DNA from: Pyrrhosoma nymphula
Taxonomy: Eukaryota; Arthropoda; Insecta; Odonata; Coenagrionidae
Length of the DNA: 64,000 nucleotides
Assembly: GCA_963573305.1 (NCBI GenBank)
Contig: OY754328.1
Coordinates: 43,701,822 to 43,765,821 of the forward strand
Reading direction: 5' to 3'
The notes beneath the pieces were generated by a model. It searched no databases, was not told where the DNA came from, and saw only the letters and a program-made list of their open reading frames with translations. Of the stretch, positions 12,764 to 22,868 are shown one piece after another. The translations under genes were made by a program, and so were the position numbers. Within the stretch, counting starts at the first letter, position 1; every line of letters begins with the position of its first letter.

Positions 12764-12920
12764 GGCGAGACGTGGTGGAATCTACGTGGAGACGTGGTGG
12801 ATATTATAATTATGTAGACCACAGGTTGTACTTCCCACCGAGTCAATTTACTTACGACGCCTCGTTTCTACGCCTCAGCGTCATCTTCAGGTACAAACTG
12901 ACCAAAATTAAAAGACAAAT
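12764..12920. repeat. Possible half of a foldback element
   Basis: The phrase GAGACGTGGTGGA is repeated (12766-12802). It is followed by CCTCAGCGTCATCTTCAGG (about 12874-12892), the kind of core seen in the hairpin elements at 36636-37152 and 9167-9307. The opposite arm was not found, so this is probably a decayed half copy. Confidence 0.3.
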
Positions 12921-13429
12921 CCTTTGTACACCTAACCTAGAGAGGAAAAGGGGGAGGTGGTTCAAATGGAGGAATGTGGTTGAGGGAAGGGTGGATTCTG
13001 GTGTAGAATTAGTCTCTCGACTGTGAGGTCATCAGTTGAGGGAGAAGGCGAAGCGTGGCTGTGAGCTAGCGGAAGAATGAGGGAAGGAGGAGGAGTACAT
13101 TATTAATCGGGCTGTTGTTTAAGTTGAACGGGATATGATAGGTGACGGGCATACAAAATCAATATAATTTTAAAGTTTGACCTTCTTCTTTCTTTTGATG
13201 ATTTCCCAAACCCCGCTGCAACTCATCCCTACCCTTATATTCCAAATCCAAAATAATCGTTAACAGTTTTAGAGTGGGACACTACTTTTTTCCCAATTTT
13301 GTTCAGTCTTTATCCCATGTCCTGGTTAATAACATTCAGGTGTTGTTTCAGACTACATATTCTATGCTCGCCGTGACACTTATTACCGAGTGCTGCATTT
13401 GCCTTTGTCATATTTGGAAAAACACGTCG

Positions 13430-13745
13430 AAAAAATGACATTTAAAATCTGTCCGTTCTGCAGTCTAGTTCCCTAGTGTTATTCTCATGATCTGATCTAC
13501 CGTAGTATGTCGGATTTCGCAAAATATTATCAACGTCGTCAGAGAATAGACCGGTTTGGAACTTACATAATAGATTGAGTCTAAATTTTAATCGACGGTC
13601 TGAAAGCTTTTCCCATCCCAGTTGCTGCAAAAGGTCAGTAACACTAACGAGAATATCATAACGGTCTTTATCGTATCTTGCCGATCTTCGCTGCACGCGT
13701 TCTAACTCAGTTTCCAAGCCTATCTCATAATGATCAAAGATCGCT
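13430..13745 (-). pseudogene. LINE reverse-transcriptase ORF C-terminal fragment (family A)
   Basis: The minus-strand reading gives the post-RT C-terminal region of a jockey/CR1-like ORF2: a WDP-like start (decayed), ELERVQRRSARY, VTDLLQQLGWEKLSDRR, RLNLLCKF, NPTYYGRSD and DCRTDRF, ending near 13442. It closely matches 53228-53431 (minus). There is no RT core, and the usual 3' UTR does not follow, so both ends are truncated. Confidence 0.8.
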
Positions 13746-13879
13746 TCGACGCTCGATCGGGTCAATATCGACACAAGCGACCCTTTAAGCGGCAAATGAC
13801 AACATGAAGAGAGTAATTAATTAAATTTTTAAAAAATTAATAAACCACGTTTTTAAAACGGACTTAAAAATATTAAATA

Positions 13880-14082
13880 ATTTTTCCTGGACACTTCTAA
13901 CTTTTTGAGGGTGAATTTTTAGTAGCTATGGAGATATTTGTAAGACTTGAAGAAAAAAACGTGGGGCGCAGGCAACCCATGATAATTAAGGAGTAAAGGG
14001 ACCAGGTGTCGTTTGAGCTATACTCACCCCATGCCACACACCCCTGAGGTGGCCTACAGGGTATTTTGTAGATGTAGATCTT
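13880..14082 (+). mobile_element. LINE 3' end (tail motif copy)
   Basis: The + strand ends in the conserved tail: CCACACACCCCTGAGGTGG followed by a C(T)ACAGGGTATTTTG stretch and TAGATGTAGAT (about 14032-14080). This tail is shared by all the LINE 3' ends in the window. Upstream sequence (13880-14030) differs from families A and B, so it may be a third subfamily. No coding part remains. Confidence 0.6.
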
Positions 14083-14089
14083 CCTAGCT

Positions 14090-15390
14090 CTTCTGCGATC
14101 CAATGTTCTCTTGTTGTCGCGCAGTTGTCTTACCACAAAAAAATACGAGGGAGGGAAGACTTCTCTTTACATGGCTACGGAAACCTTTTAAGGCCTTGAA
14201 CTCGACATGAGGATAACTGACTTTATAAAGAAAAGAGGAAGAAATTGCGAGCTTTCTTTTGAAACGGACGTGTGTCGTCTTAAAGAGTCTGCACTGCGAC
14301 CGGCGCAGTTGGTTGTTTAGATCGCCCGCGGGTCGCATCGGAGCGTTCCAAATACGCCGGGACAAGTCGTGGATTTACTTCTTCTGGTCAGCGAGTCTTA
14401 ATGCTATTATTTAGAGCGGACGGTGGACGACATCCCTATAACTGCAGTGTTTTTCGAAAAAAAGTGTTGGACGAGTTTCTCTCCACTCTGGCGTGCATAT
14501 GCGAAAAGTGTACTTTTTCACACGATACCGTGTGCATGCATGTGTGTGTTCTTTTGTGATGCATATATGTGCCGGGGAGCGGCGAGTTGTCGGGGAAACG
14601 GAGCAGACTTGGAACTTTCCCTGTGGACGCCAATGCGACTGTTGCGCCCTGCATTTCGCGTTCCTTTGTTGGCGACGGAGTATTCCTTTTTCTTTGCGGA
14701 CGCTCCGAATACCCTATCCTCGGGCTTGGCTACACTTTTAATATCCGCTTCAGATAAAGCAAAACGTCGATTCCTTTTGGAAGTATGACGGTCGAGATAA
14801 ATCAAATATTGAATGCTTTTCCTGATGCCTCTATGCTTTAAAAAATCTAAATGAAACGTAGACACTCCAATATCAATTGCAATCATCTCTACCTACGTCA
14901 TATGTTGAGGTAAAAAATGATTTTTTTAAAAATAAATGGATGCTCGATGCACCTTAACGTTAGTAAATTACATTTTTCATGCTGTGATTTTTAAGGTATT
15001 AATACGTACGTACTACAGCGGTAAAAACTACGATATGATTAAATAAACACGCCGCATGGAAGCGGTGAAACATTTACTCTTGAACGCGTAGAAAGCAATA
15101 GTTATCATTCAAAGGATTTTAGGTGTTCAGTGGGCCGTTAACAAGCTTGTGGAATATATGAGTAAATTATTTTAATTTAGAAGATCCTTAGAACAATATT
15201 TCTGGTAAATATTTTATTTCCTTACGAATTCCTTTGAGTTTCGGCGTTGTCTATTATTAAGAATATTAACTCATTATTGTTCCTTGTATTACTGGCTGCA
15301 ACATAACGCTGGCCATGACTGAATACATGAGAAGACAGGGAAATGCCGACATAATTGAATTACTGTCCTAGAGACTTATGATTGATATAT
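14090..15390. other. Non-coding, partly CpG-rich
   Basis: The part from 14280 to 14760 is relatively rich in CpG and has overlapping ORFs on both strands with no recognisable domains. The rest is AT-rich. No gene is supported. Confidence 0.4.
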
Positions 15391-15394
15391 GCGT

Positions 15395-15680
15395 AATCAT
15401 TTATTTGCGCGAGGGTAGATCAACTACAGATCAGACTTTTACCCTAAGGCAAATTCTAGAAAAGTCTTATGAGTATAATGTGGTTTTATATCAGATGTAC
15501 ATAGATTTTAAGCAAGCGTGTGACTCAGTGGCTCGAGGAGAGATTATGGAATCTATGAAGGAATTTGGCATCCCAAACAAAATAAGAAGGTTGGAGATAA
15601 TGACCCTTAAAAACACTAGAAGTGTGGTGAAGATAATTTTCACATTAGAGATTTTTATAATTTGTCACTTTAAGAGGCCG
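15395..15680 (+). pseudogene. Reverse-transcriptase fragment of an RTE-like LINE
   Basis: The reading REGRSTTDQTFTLRQILEK, then YQMYIDFKQACDSVARG, then MKEFGIPNKIRRL and MTLKNTRS matches RT blocks 2-3 of RTE-type non-LTR elements, including the F-x-(Q)A-(Y/C)-D region that carries the first catalytic Asp. The upstream fingers, the YxDD box and the endonuclease are all absent. A short isolated fragment. Confidence 0.75.
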
Positions 15681-15689
15681 TAGAGCTCA

Positions 15690-17700
15690 CATTCCCTAGA
15701 TTTAATCTTTTATTGAAAAATATTGTCTCCTCTGCATGTAAGGATAATGACCAAAAACTTTATAGTTGGAAATCGGTCGTGCGATCTGTGGATTCGCTGG
15801 GAAGCTATTCATCACAGCAGTGACGTAGCCAAGATTTCTTTTCGGGGAGGTACATGCTGAGCATAATCAGGGGGAGGGGGGGTTAGAATTTTGAAAATAA
15901 GGAGCAAATTATGTTTTTAGGTAATTGAGAGTGCAATTTCGGCTTTGGTGTAACAGCCGTTCTTTTCCATTTTTTCTGGGCTAATTTCTGAAAGAATACA
16001 ATAACTACCGTATATTGTTAGAAAATTACTAACATATTAATGAAAAAGTTGTTCAAAATAAAGAAAAAAAATAAAAACATTCTCAGTAAAAAAATTAAAA
16101 CTTTCTCCAAAAGGGCCCTTTTTTTAATTCAAATTTTCGGAGGGAGGGACCAAGTGAACCTCCTCCCCCCCGGCTACGTCACTGACAGGAGCATGAAAGG
16201 CTATCCTGTTTCATTATTCCGCCCTATCTACGTTATTTACCAAAAAGGAATTTTTGATAATGGTGGTAGAGCTGCTTTTGTCAAGTCTCCTTCTTGAGAA
16301 AGTTTTCCAACTTTTCCTCTCCGGACCAGGAGTTCAGATGAAAGAGACGTTTCGTTGACTGATGCCAACATTATGTTCCAAGGCGTTGATACTGGATCGT
16401 AATTTTTGCTGCTTGATGTACCCGTAAAGACTTCTCCGTTATCATTCTCCGGGAGGCTCTAAATCGAAAGAGGTGAATTCAACATACGATGAGAACCACG
16501 AGGGTATTTACGTGAGTTTTGTGTGTAAAAAATAATATACTATGATAATCAGTGTGAATAGTTTATTGGAGGATCTGCACGTGAAATCTCACGCCAGCTG
16601 AGGGTTAAAAAAAGCAAAATCTCGTTACATTTATTGTACAAATATATTTTCTGGGAATTAAAGCACATTAGAAGCACCCATTATTTGTTTGGATGTCATA
16701 AGTACAATATCGGAGTGTCGAACCGTAGATCAGACTAGTGATACATCCCTGTCATTTTTTCGACGCACAGTAAGAGAGTAGTATACTGTTATTTTTTAAA
16801 AAGTAATGTCATTGCAAAGCAACTACACTCTCGTACTTATTATATTACAGTAAGGATCATTAGGACATTTTTAGGCACACCTGGAGGTGCCATTACTGAA
16901 CCGTATGGTACGGCACACTATTTGTAGACGCCAAATTTCCAGAAGAGGTCGTCTTATCTGAGTATGGTGATAATTTAAACCCAACATTTTAGTTCGTACT
17001 ATTCAGTTTGTTACTTCAAATATTTTCGTATCTCATCCCCGATGATACCTCTCGAATATTTCCCAACAATATGCTCTCGAGTATGGTGTTCACACCGAGT
17101 GTGGGGACACCTCATCTCACTCCCGCCCTGGCGGTTGATAACCGGGTTCTATTGAGACGTAGGTATACGTAAATACGTGTGTAAAAGGGGATGTCGCAAG
17201 TACTTAATATCAGTGCCAAGATCTCACACCAGTATAATAAATCTTAGGTTAAATGTACTGAACTTATAGCTACGTATTCCATAATCATCTGTGCCTAGTT
17301 ATTACTTGGGAGATAATCTTGCTGAAAGTAATGAGAGTTCACTATATGCAAGTAATATACGGCTATTGTCATCACTATTATATATGGGGTGAATGCTTTG
17401 CATAAATGTATACTTGCTGAGGTTCAGGTAGGAATGTTACTTCAAAAATTGAATTGCTGCAGCCTATTCCTAACAAGTTTTATGAATTTCAGGCCTAAGG
17501 GGGTCTTAGGAGAAAATATGAAATTGTATAAAACAGTTACCCTGCAATTCTATTTAGAAGGATTATTTTTGTGGAAACTTGCATTTCATCCAGATTTTTC
17601 AAGACAAATAATGTATAGGTTTGCTGATGTCTATGACTAACTTCAATTCAGGCATTTGGATGAATTTGAGAAAGTTTTTTTTGTTGAATGTCTGAGAATT
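15690..17700. other. Non-coding, nothing recognised
   Basis: AT-rich DNA without supported ORFs. A G-run (15869-15885) and a C-run (16160-16170) are composition features only. Confidence 0.5.
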
Positions 17701-17709
17701 GTAAACCTT

Positions 17710-17827
17710 AGAACTTGCTGAATTTCAGACATTTTGCTGAATTTCAGAAAGATTTTTTTAAATTAAAAATTACGGAAAGTTTAATTCCGAGAACTTGCTG
17801 AATTTAAGACATTTTGCTGAATTTCAG
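17710..17827. repeat. Short tandem duplication, 80-bp period
   Basis: The phrase GAACTTGCTGAATTT followed by (C/A)AGACATTTTGCTGAATTTCAG occurs at 17711-17747 and again at 17791-17827. Within each copy, TTGCTGAATTT(C/A)AG is itself repeated. No function is apparent. Confidence 0.65.
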
Positions 17828-19261
17828 CAAGTTTAGTATGAACCACGGATTAATATACAGGATAGGAATGTCAACAAAGAAATGCGTTCTCTTACTGTAC
17901 GGTTTCCTTCCTCCGCCGCAAGTTGTCGCTAGCATCGAGCGCTGCTAGCTTTTAAGCGTTGCACTGAAAGAATCTGATTTAAAGAGATGTAGAAATGACA
18001 ATATGATTCCCAGAAATTTGAAACTCATGCAAGGTATACCTTATCAATTAACCTAATTTTTCAATTCCCATCTACCGCGATATAATGAATTTTACTTAAG
18101 AAAGCGTGGGTGATAACTGCCCACATCTTGAAAAATATATTTTCATTTTTGGAACCAAATATGATGGTTTTGAAATTATAGCAGCTTCTTTCATCATAAT
18201 TCAGATAAGCGTTTGGACATTGCTATGATTGGTTCTTATTCGCCCTACGTTTCATATTGATTCGTATAATTAGCCCTTAGCAGGCGCGCCAATTTTGGTG
18301 ATGTTTATAGGTGCATACGAGGGTAAGCGGTATCCCTAAAAATCAAAGTAATTTTAACAATAGGGGATTATACCAACGGAATGACATTTAATTTTTATAT
18401 TTAATATCACATTATCAGCAAAATCGAGTAAAAAAAGCATTTTTACCCAGTAAATTACAATTATTTAAATTCTATCCTTTACGGAAAAATTGACAGGCGA
18501 TTATTAGAATTTAATTTAAACCATAGTTACGCCAAATAGAAGTGTAATACCTAATCAGAACATATGCTTTGGTTTTGTCTTGAACATGCGTGACAGTTTA
18601 ATTACATTACTTTGATAAATAATATCCATTTATCGATTTTAGAACCTCATACTTTGAGGCATGTTAACTCTATAGCTCGTCTCTACCTTCACATAACTTT
18701 GATGACATTAAAAAACTATTCAAGCATTGTAGCAATATTACACATTCAGAAGTTAATAACAATTCATACATTATTCAAAATACGTAAAAGCATTAACTCG
18801 TTATGCTAATAACTTGCATATTTACCGTTTCAAGCTCAATTAATATATATCAGATAATTCCTACGGAAATACAGACAGAAAAGATGCTTTTTCAGTATTG
18901 TCCCTGCCTAATAACAACATTTCTGGTACAGATGCAATTTCAATGAATTTTAAGGACACACAATTATAAAATTCACGCTTTTCACTTTTTTTGCTCCAGA
19001 AACTATGCAAGGATAAAGAGAGAGGAAAAAAGGCCGAGGATATCAGGATTTATTTTACACTTGTACAGTATAATTATTCAATACAGCTGGAGCATTCCAA
19101 CAAATCAGGGACAAGACTCATGAGATTTAAGAAGTAAAAAGTTGTCAATGTTTTACATTGTACACATTATGAAGAGAATATGTTTTTACTATTAAGAATA
19201 AGACTTTCATGTTAATGTTGCACGACCTATACATGACCTATACATGACCTATATATATAAC

Positions 19262-19305
19262 TTTTTGTCTTTCATATTTTTCACAAAAATATGAAAGACA
19301 AAAAT
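19262..19305. repeat. Perfect hairpin
   Basis: TTTTTGTCTTTCATATTTTT and its complement are separated by four bases (CACA). It is preceded by three ACCTATA(C/T)AT repeats (19224-19258). It could cruciform in DNA or fold in RNA; role unknown. Confidence 0.7.
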
Positions 19306-19820
19306 AACTACCATTGTAAACATTAGTCAGCTGAATAAGTTCACAGTGATTAAATATTAGCATTGTGTTGCTTATTAAGTAAGTTTGTCATTTTCATTCT
19401 GGCAGAAAGGTAATAATCTGAAGTAGGCGTTTATATGATGAGACAAGAAAATGCATGATTTAGAAAATATAGTGATTTTATTCTACTTTCCCACACAAAG
19501 CATTTAATGGTGCCTTTTTTCAGGTTATTTCTGTCATATGTTGAATTTAAAACGTAATACAGTATTTAAATTTCAACATGTATCATGAAAATGAGAGGAT
19601 TTTCGGGAGACTTATTTTTAAAAATAAAGTCAGCATTTATTCTTTTGCACTGCTTCCTAATTCTCATTAAAATGAAATAATGCAAAATGTGTGTTATCAT
19701 ATCTGTCCCATGCGTTTCACAGGGGAATGTAAAAAATCCCTTGTCCAAACATAACCACAACTCTAATGTTCTTGCGTACCAATCTGGAAACATCATATTG
19801 CTCTTCATTAAAACTTTCGC

Positions 19821-20033
19821 AGCTCATAATGACTAATAAAATATTATACGGGTGTATGCCGCGTGTTGTTTTCGGTTGGTCCGGCGTTTCGTGACCCACT
19901 GCTGGTCACTTTTTCATGGGAATCCATGGCATTCCCATGAGGAAGTGACCTGCAGTGGGTCACGAAACTTCGGGCCATTCGAAAACAACACGCGGCATAC
20001 ACCCGTTTCATATTTTATTAGTCATTATATAGC
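19821..20033. mobile_element. Foldback (hairpin) element
   Basis: The arms pair over about 90 bp: ATAATGACTAATAAAATATTA, then CGGGTGTATGCCGCGTGTTG, then GTTTCGTGACCCACTGC, with their complements on the right side, around a central ATGGGAATCCATGGCATTCCCAT. The outer AT-rich flank pairs as well. Non-coding and of unknown superfamily. Confidence 0.75.
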
Positions 20034-20979
20034 TCATTAGGATATGCTCCACTTGCCTCAGCATAATGTAAAGGTTATTATGCGGCAACTATGAGACTAC
20101 ATTGCCAGTTTGCTTGGCCACTGCTTCCCATTTACGAATCACATCACTTGATGCGAAGTGGTTTTCGCGAACTACAGAAGTTTTCCTCTACCCTACACGA
20201 GATATCACTCTTTTCCATTTTTTAAACTATTCCTCACTTTGTGCCAGTGAAAATGAGGGCACCTATTCCTTCGCACTTTTGTATCCCGAATCACACCCGG
20301 TCAAAAAACAAGATCTTGATCTGTAATTCGGTGAATTATCTTCTCGGCGGTCTCGGCCATCAATGCCGGAGATATATCTGGCTCCATCCATTTCTACATG
20401 AATTTACTTGGATGATATACAATCGGAATACAATGAATCATTATGTATGGTTATATATATGCGTAAAATGCAACGAAATAATATGGTTGCAATGCGTAAT
20501 AAAACGAAGCTGAAGATGAAGCCTGATGTGACAACACTACATCACACTGTGGTAAAATGCAACTTTCTGTTTGTATTATTCTAGTTCTCATTGACAAAAA
20601 AACCTATATTGGCAATAGTGCAAGAGTTCGAAATGTTTCCTTGCTTATAAGCACAAACTAAATCACGCTAACTGGCCACTAAATAAAGAAACAATTCACT
20701 ACTAACCGATGTTTTAACAAGTAAGCAATGCATCGAGGAAAATGTCTAGCAGCGCTAGGTAGTAGCAACAACTGGTGGCGAAACACTGAAACCGTACACG
20801 AATGGTACGCTTTCGCTAGAAGGCGATAGCAGGGAGCTTCAGGGGGCTTCAGGGGTATGAACTGAAAAAATCTAGGTTTTGCAGTATAGGCGTAGAAATG
20901 AGTTACCTCACCGCCTTTTGTTTTGCGTTAATTCTTCCTCTGGCTGAACAAAGAGCCCTCCCTCAAGAAAGTTTTCCCT

Positions 20980-21365
20980 CGTCCCTTTGCCTCCCCCCCC
21001 CCAACCTTCCCTTACACCCTCCTTCGTATTTAGAATCAATTCCGGGGGGCGAGGGTCCTCTCTTCCTCCCCCACGCCCCCACCCCCCTCACTCACTCTCA
21101 ACTTCCGCCGTACCCCTCCTCTTAAAGAGAAGGCCGCTCCCATCTCCTTGGCTCGGCACGAGAGGGCACACGTTTCCTTCAGAATTGAAACGTCTTCTCA
21201 CTCCCCCTCCAAACCCTCCCTCTGGTCATCTTCCAACGTTTCGGGGCTCCTCCTTTCAACAAGTTCAACGAACCCCTTCGCCTCCCCATCCATCGGGAAC
21301 CCCTGAATCATCACTCCTCCTCACTCACCCCATCCATCCACGCACCCTTTCCCACCATCGCTGAT
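20980..21365. repeat. C/T-rich tract
   Basis: A pyrimidine-rich stretch (C-runs of up to ten, CCTCCC and CACCCC phrases) gives long proline/serine-rich ORFs in two + frames. These look like composition effects: no start context, no conserved domain, and both frames are equally open. Confidence 0.5.
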
Positions 21366-21472
21366 CGTACGCGAGTGTTTCAAGGGTGTGTGGACTCAGA
21401 ATTCGTTCGATGCGCGAGTGGCTTCTTTGAGACGCGGGAGGGAAAAAGGATTTTGCTCTTGATATCAACATT

Positions 21473-21619
21473 TTTCGTGTGACGTCCGCGTATGTTGTTT
21501 TGGTTCGCTACAGTTTCGTCAGCTGTCCTGCTGGCGTCGTCCTCAGGTAAAGGACACCAGCAGGATAGCTGGCGAAACTGTTGCGAACCAAAACAACATA
21601 CGCGGACGTCACACGAAAG
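21473..21619. mobile_element. Foldback (hairpin) element next to the pogo-like element
   Basis: Near-perfect arms of about 65 bp: TTTCGTGTGACGTCCGCG, TATGTTGTTTTGGTTCGC, AGTTTCG(T/C)CAGCT and CCTGCTGG with their complements, around a loop CGTCGTCCTCAGGTAAAGG. It ends only about 8 bp before the left arm of the large element starting at 21627. Confidence 0.8.
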
Positions 21620-21626
21620 TTATTTG

Positions 21627-22185
21627 AAGCCACCATGTGAACCAAATGTATGCACAAATTGATGTTGACTATTCCAAGCCAAAATCATGAAAAGTCATTA
21701 CAGGTAAATGCTTTAATGCACATATATTTTGTGCGCTTAGTGAAATAGCCTAGTTTTAGTGCTTTAGCATTTTATCGATAGTATTCCGAGCGTTTCGGTA
21801 CCAACGTTTTATTTGCATTAACAAATGAATTCAGTCGCCAGTTGTCACTTGGAAATCAAATCCTGAAGTAAGTACTTAAAAAATGTTATAGGGTCAATCC
21901 ATTTGAACTGGTCAAAAAAAATAAGTTGGTTGCTTGACCAAGAAAAAATAATAAAAATCTCCTTGTTGTTACCCTCATGTCTTAAGAGATTAAAACTATT
22001 TGTTTTTTCAAATTTTCATCTCAAGCGGTTTACCTTGGGCGGCCATTTTTATAATGTTGCGCGAGCCCATTTTTGCGTTTGTAAAGGTTAACGTAAAAGT
22101 CTATAACTATAAAAGTATTTATCCTAGAAGGATGAAACAAAAGGCATTTTGTTTGCAATTTCTCAAGGTAAAAAATAAGTCCCGT
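21627..22185. repeat. Left inverted arm of the pogo-like element
   Basis: Contains in order CATGTGAACCAAATGTATGC, a TTTATCGATA block, CGTTTCGGTACCAACG, GGGTCAATCCATTTGAACTG and CTAGAAGGATGAAAC. Each block is found in complement, in reversed order, in the right arm. Short ORFs inside are chance. Confidence 0.85.
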
Positions 22186-22189
22186 AGTT

Positions 22190-22540
22190 TGTTTACCTAT
22201 CTCTATCCTTTCTATGGTAAAACTACAAGCAAAGTTTACGGTGTAATAGAAAAATTTTGAAAATATTTGGGCAGGGCATTGTGGGAGGAGTGCTGGGGTG
22301 AGGGAGAGGGAGTCTCAATGGTTTCGGAGAATCAGGGTTTTCCACTAGACACACAGGGTTCTTTGAAAGGGAGAGTAAAAGGGAGGGGGGGGGGTGAGAA
22401 GGGACACTGTGGGTGGTACGGTCAAGAGGGGGCGACGCGTGGCCCGACTGGAGGGAAAAACGGGAAAGTCCAGCTATTGTGACGGTCTACGAGGGAGAAA
22501 GGAGGGTGAGGCAGAAAGGAATCGGTATTTTCAGGTCTTG
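22190..22540. other. G-rich stretch inside the pogo-like element
   Basis: A purine/G-rich segment (G-runs at 22384-22392 and elsewhere) sits where the transposase N-terminus would be expected. I see no helix-turn-helix here until about 22540, where TFGIKYQVARIK may be the end of the first HTH. It may be an insertion or decayed coding sequence. Confidence 0.35.
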
Positions 22541-22868
22541 CACTTTCGGCATTAAATATCAAGTGGCACGTATCAAAGTGGATGACAAAATAGGACTTGA
22601 TAGAAAAAAGCCAGATTAAATGATGCAAGTGATGTGGATGAATGTTTGATTACGTGTTTTGTTCAGAAGCGCCGTGAAGGTGTTCCATTATCTGGTCCAC
22701 TTTTACAAGCACAGGCAATTAAATTAAATAAACAAATAGTTGGTGCTGATGATTTTGTTGCTTCTGCTGGCTGGCTACCGAGGTGGAAAATTTGCCACGG
22801 GATAGCACAAGTCAACATGGAAGAAGAATCTCGTTTCAGTGACAGTGAAGTACCAAAAGAGTTCTGTG

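Larger units (their letters stand above)
17895..20796. mobile_element. Possible 2.9-kb inverted-repeat element
   Basis: An imperfect inverted pair frames this stretch. The left end (17895-17950) has GTACGGTTTC, CGCC, AGTTGT(C)GCTA and GCGCTGCTAG in order; the complement of 20746-20796 has the same blocks in the same order. No transposase was recognised inside, only AT-rich DNA and the nested foldback at 19821-20033. The pairing is about 55 bp with several mismatches, so a chance or partly lost pair is possible. Confidence 0.4.

Noticed and set aside
14518..14886. 122-codon minus-strand ORF, overlapping + strand ORFs
   Set aside because: Open frames on both strands in a CpG-richer patch; no domain, no splice signals that I can support.
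20898..21364. Proline/serine-rich ORFs in two + frames
   Set aside because: Both frames are open together over a C/T-rich tract; composition explains it.
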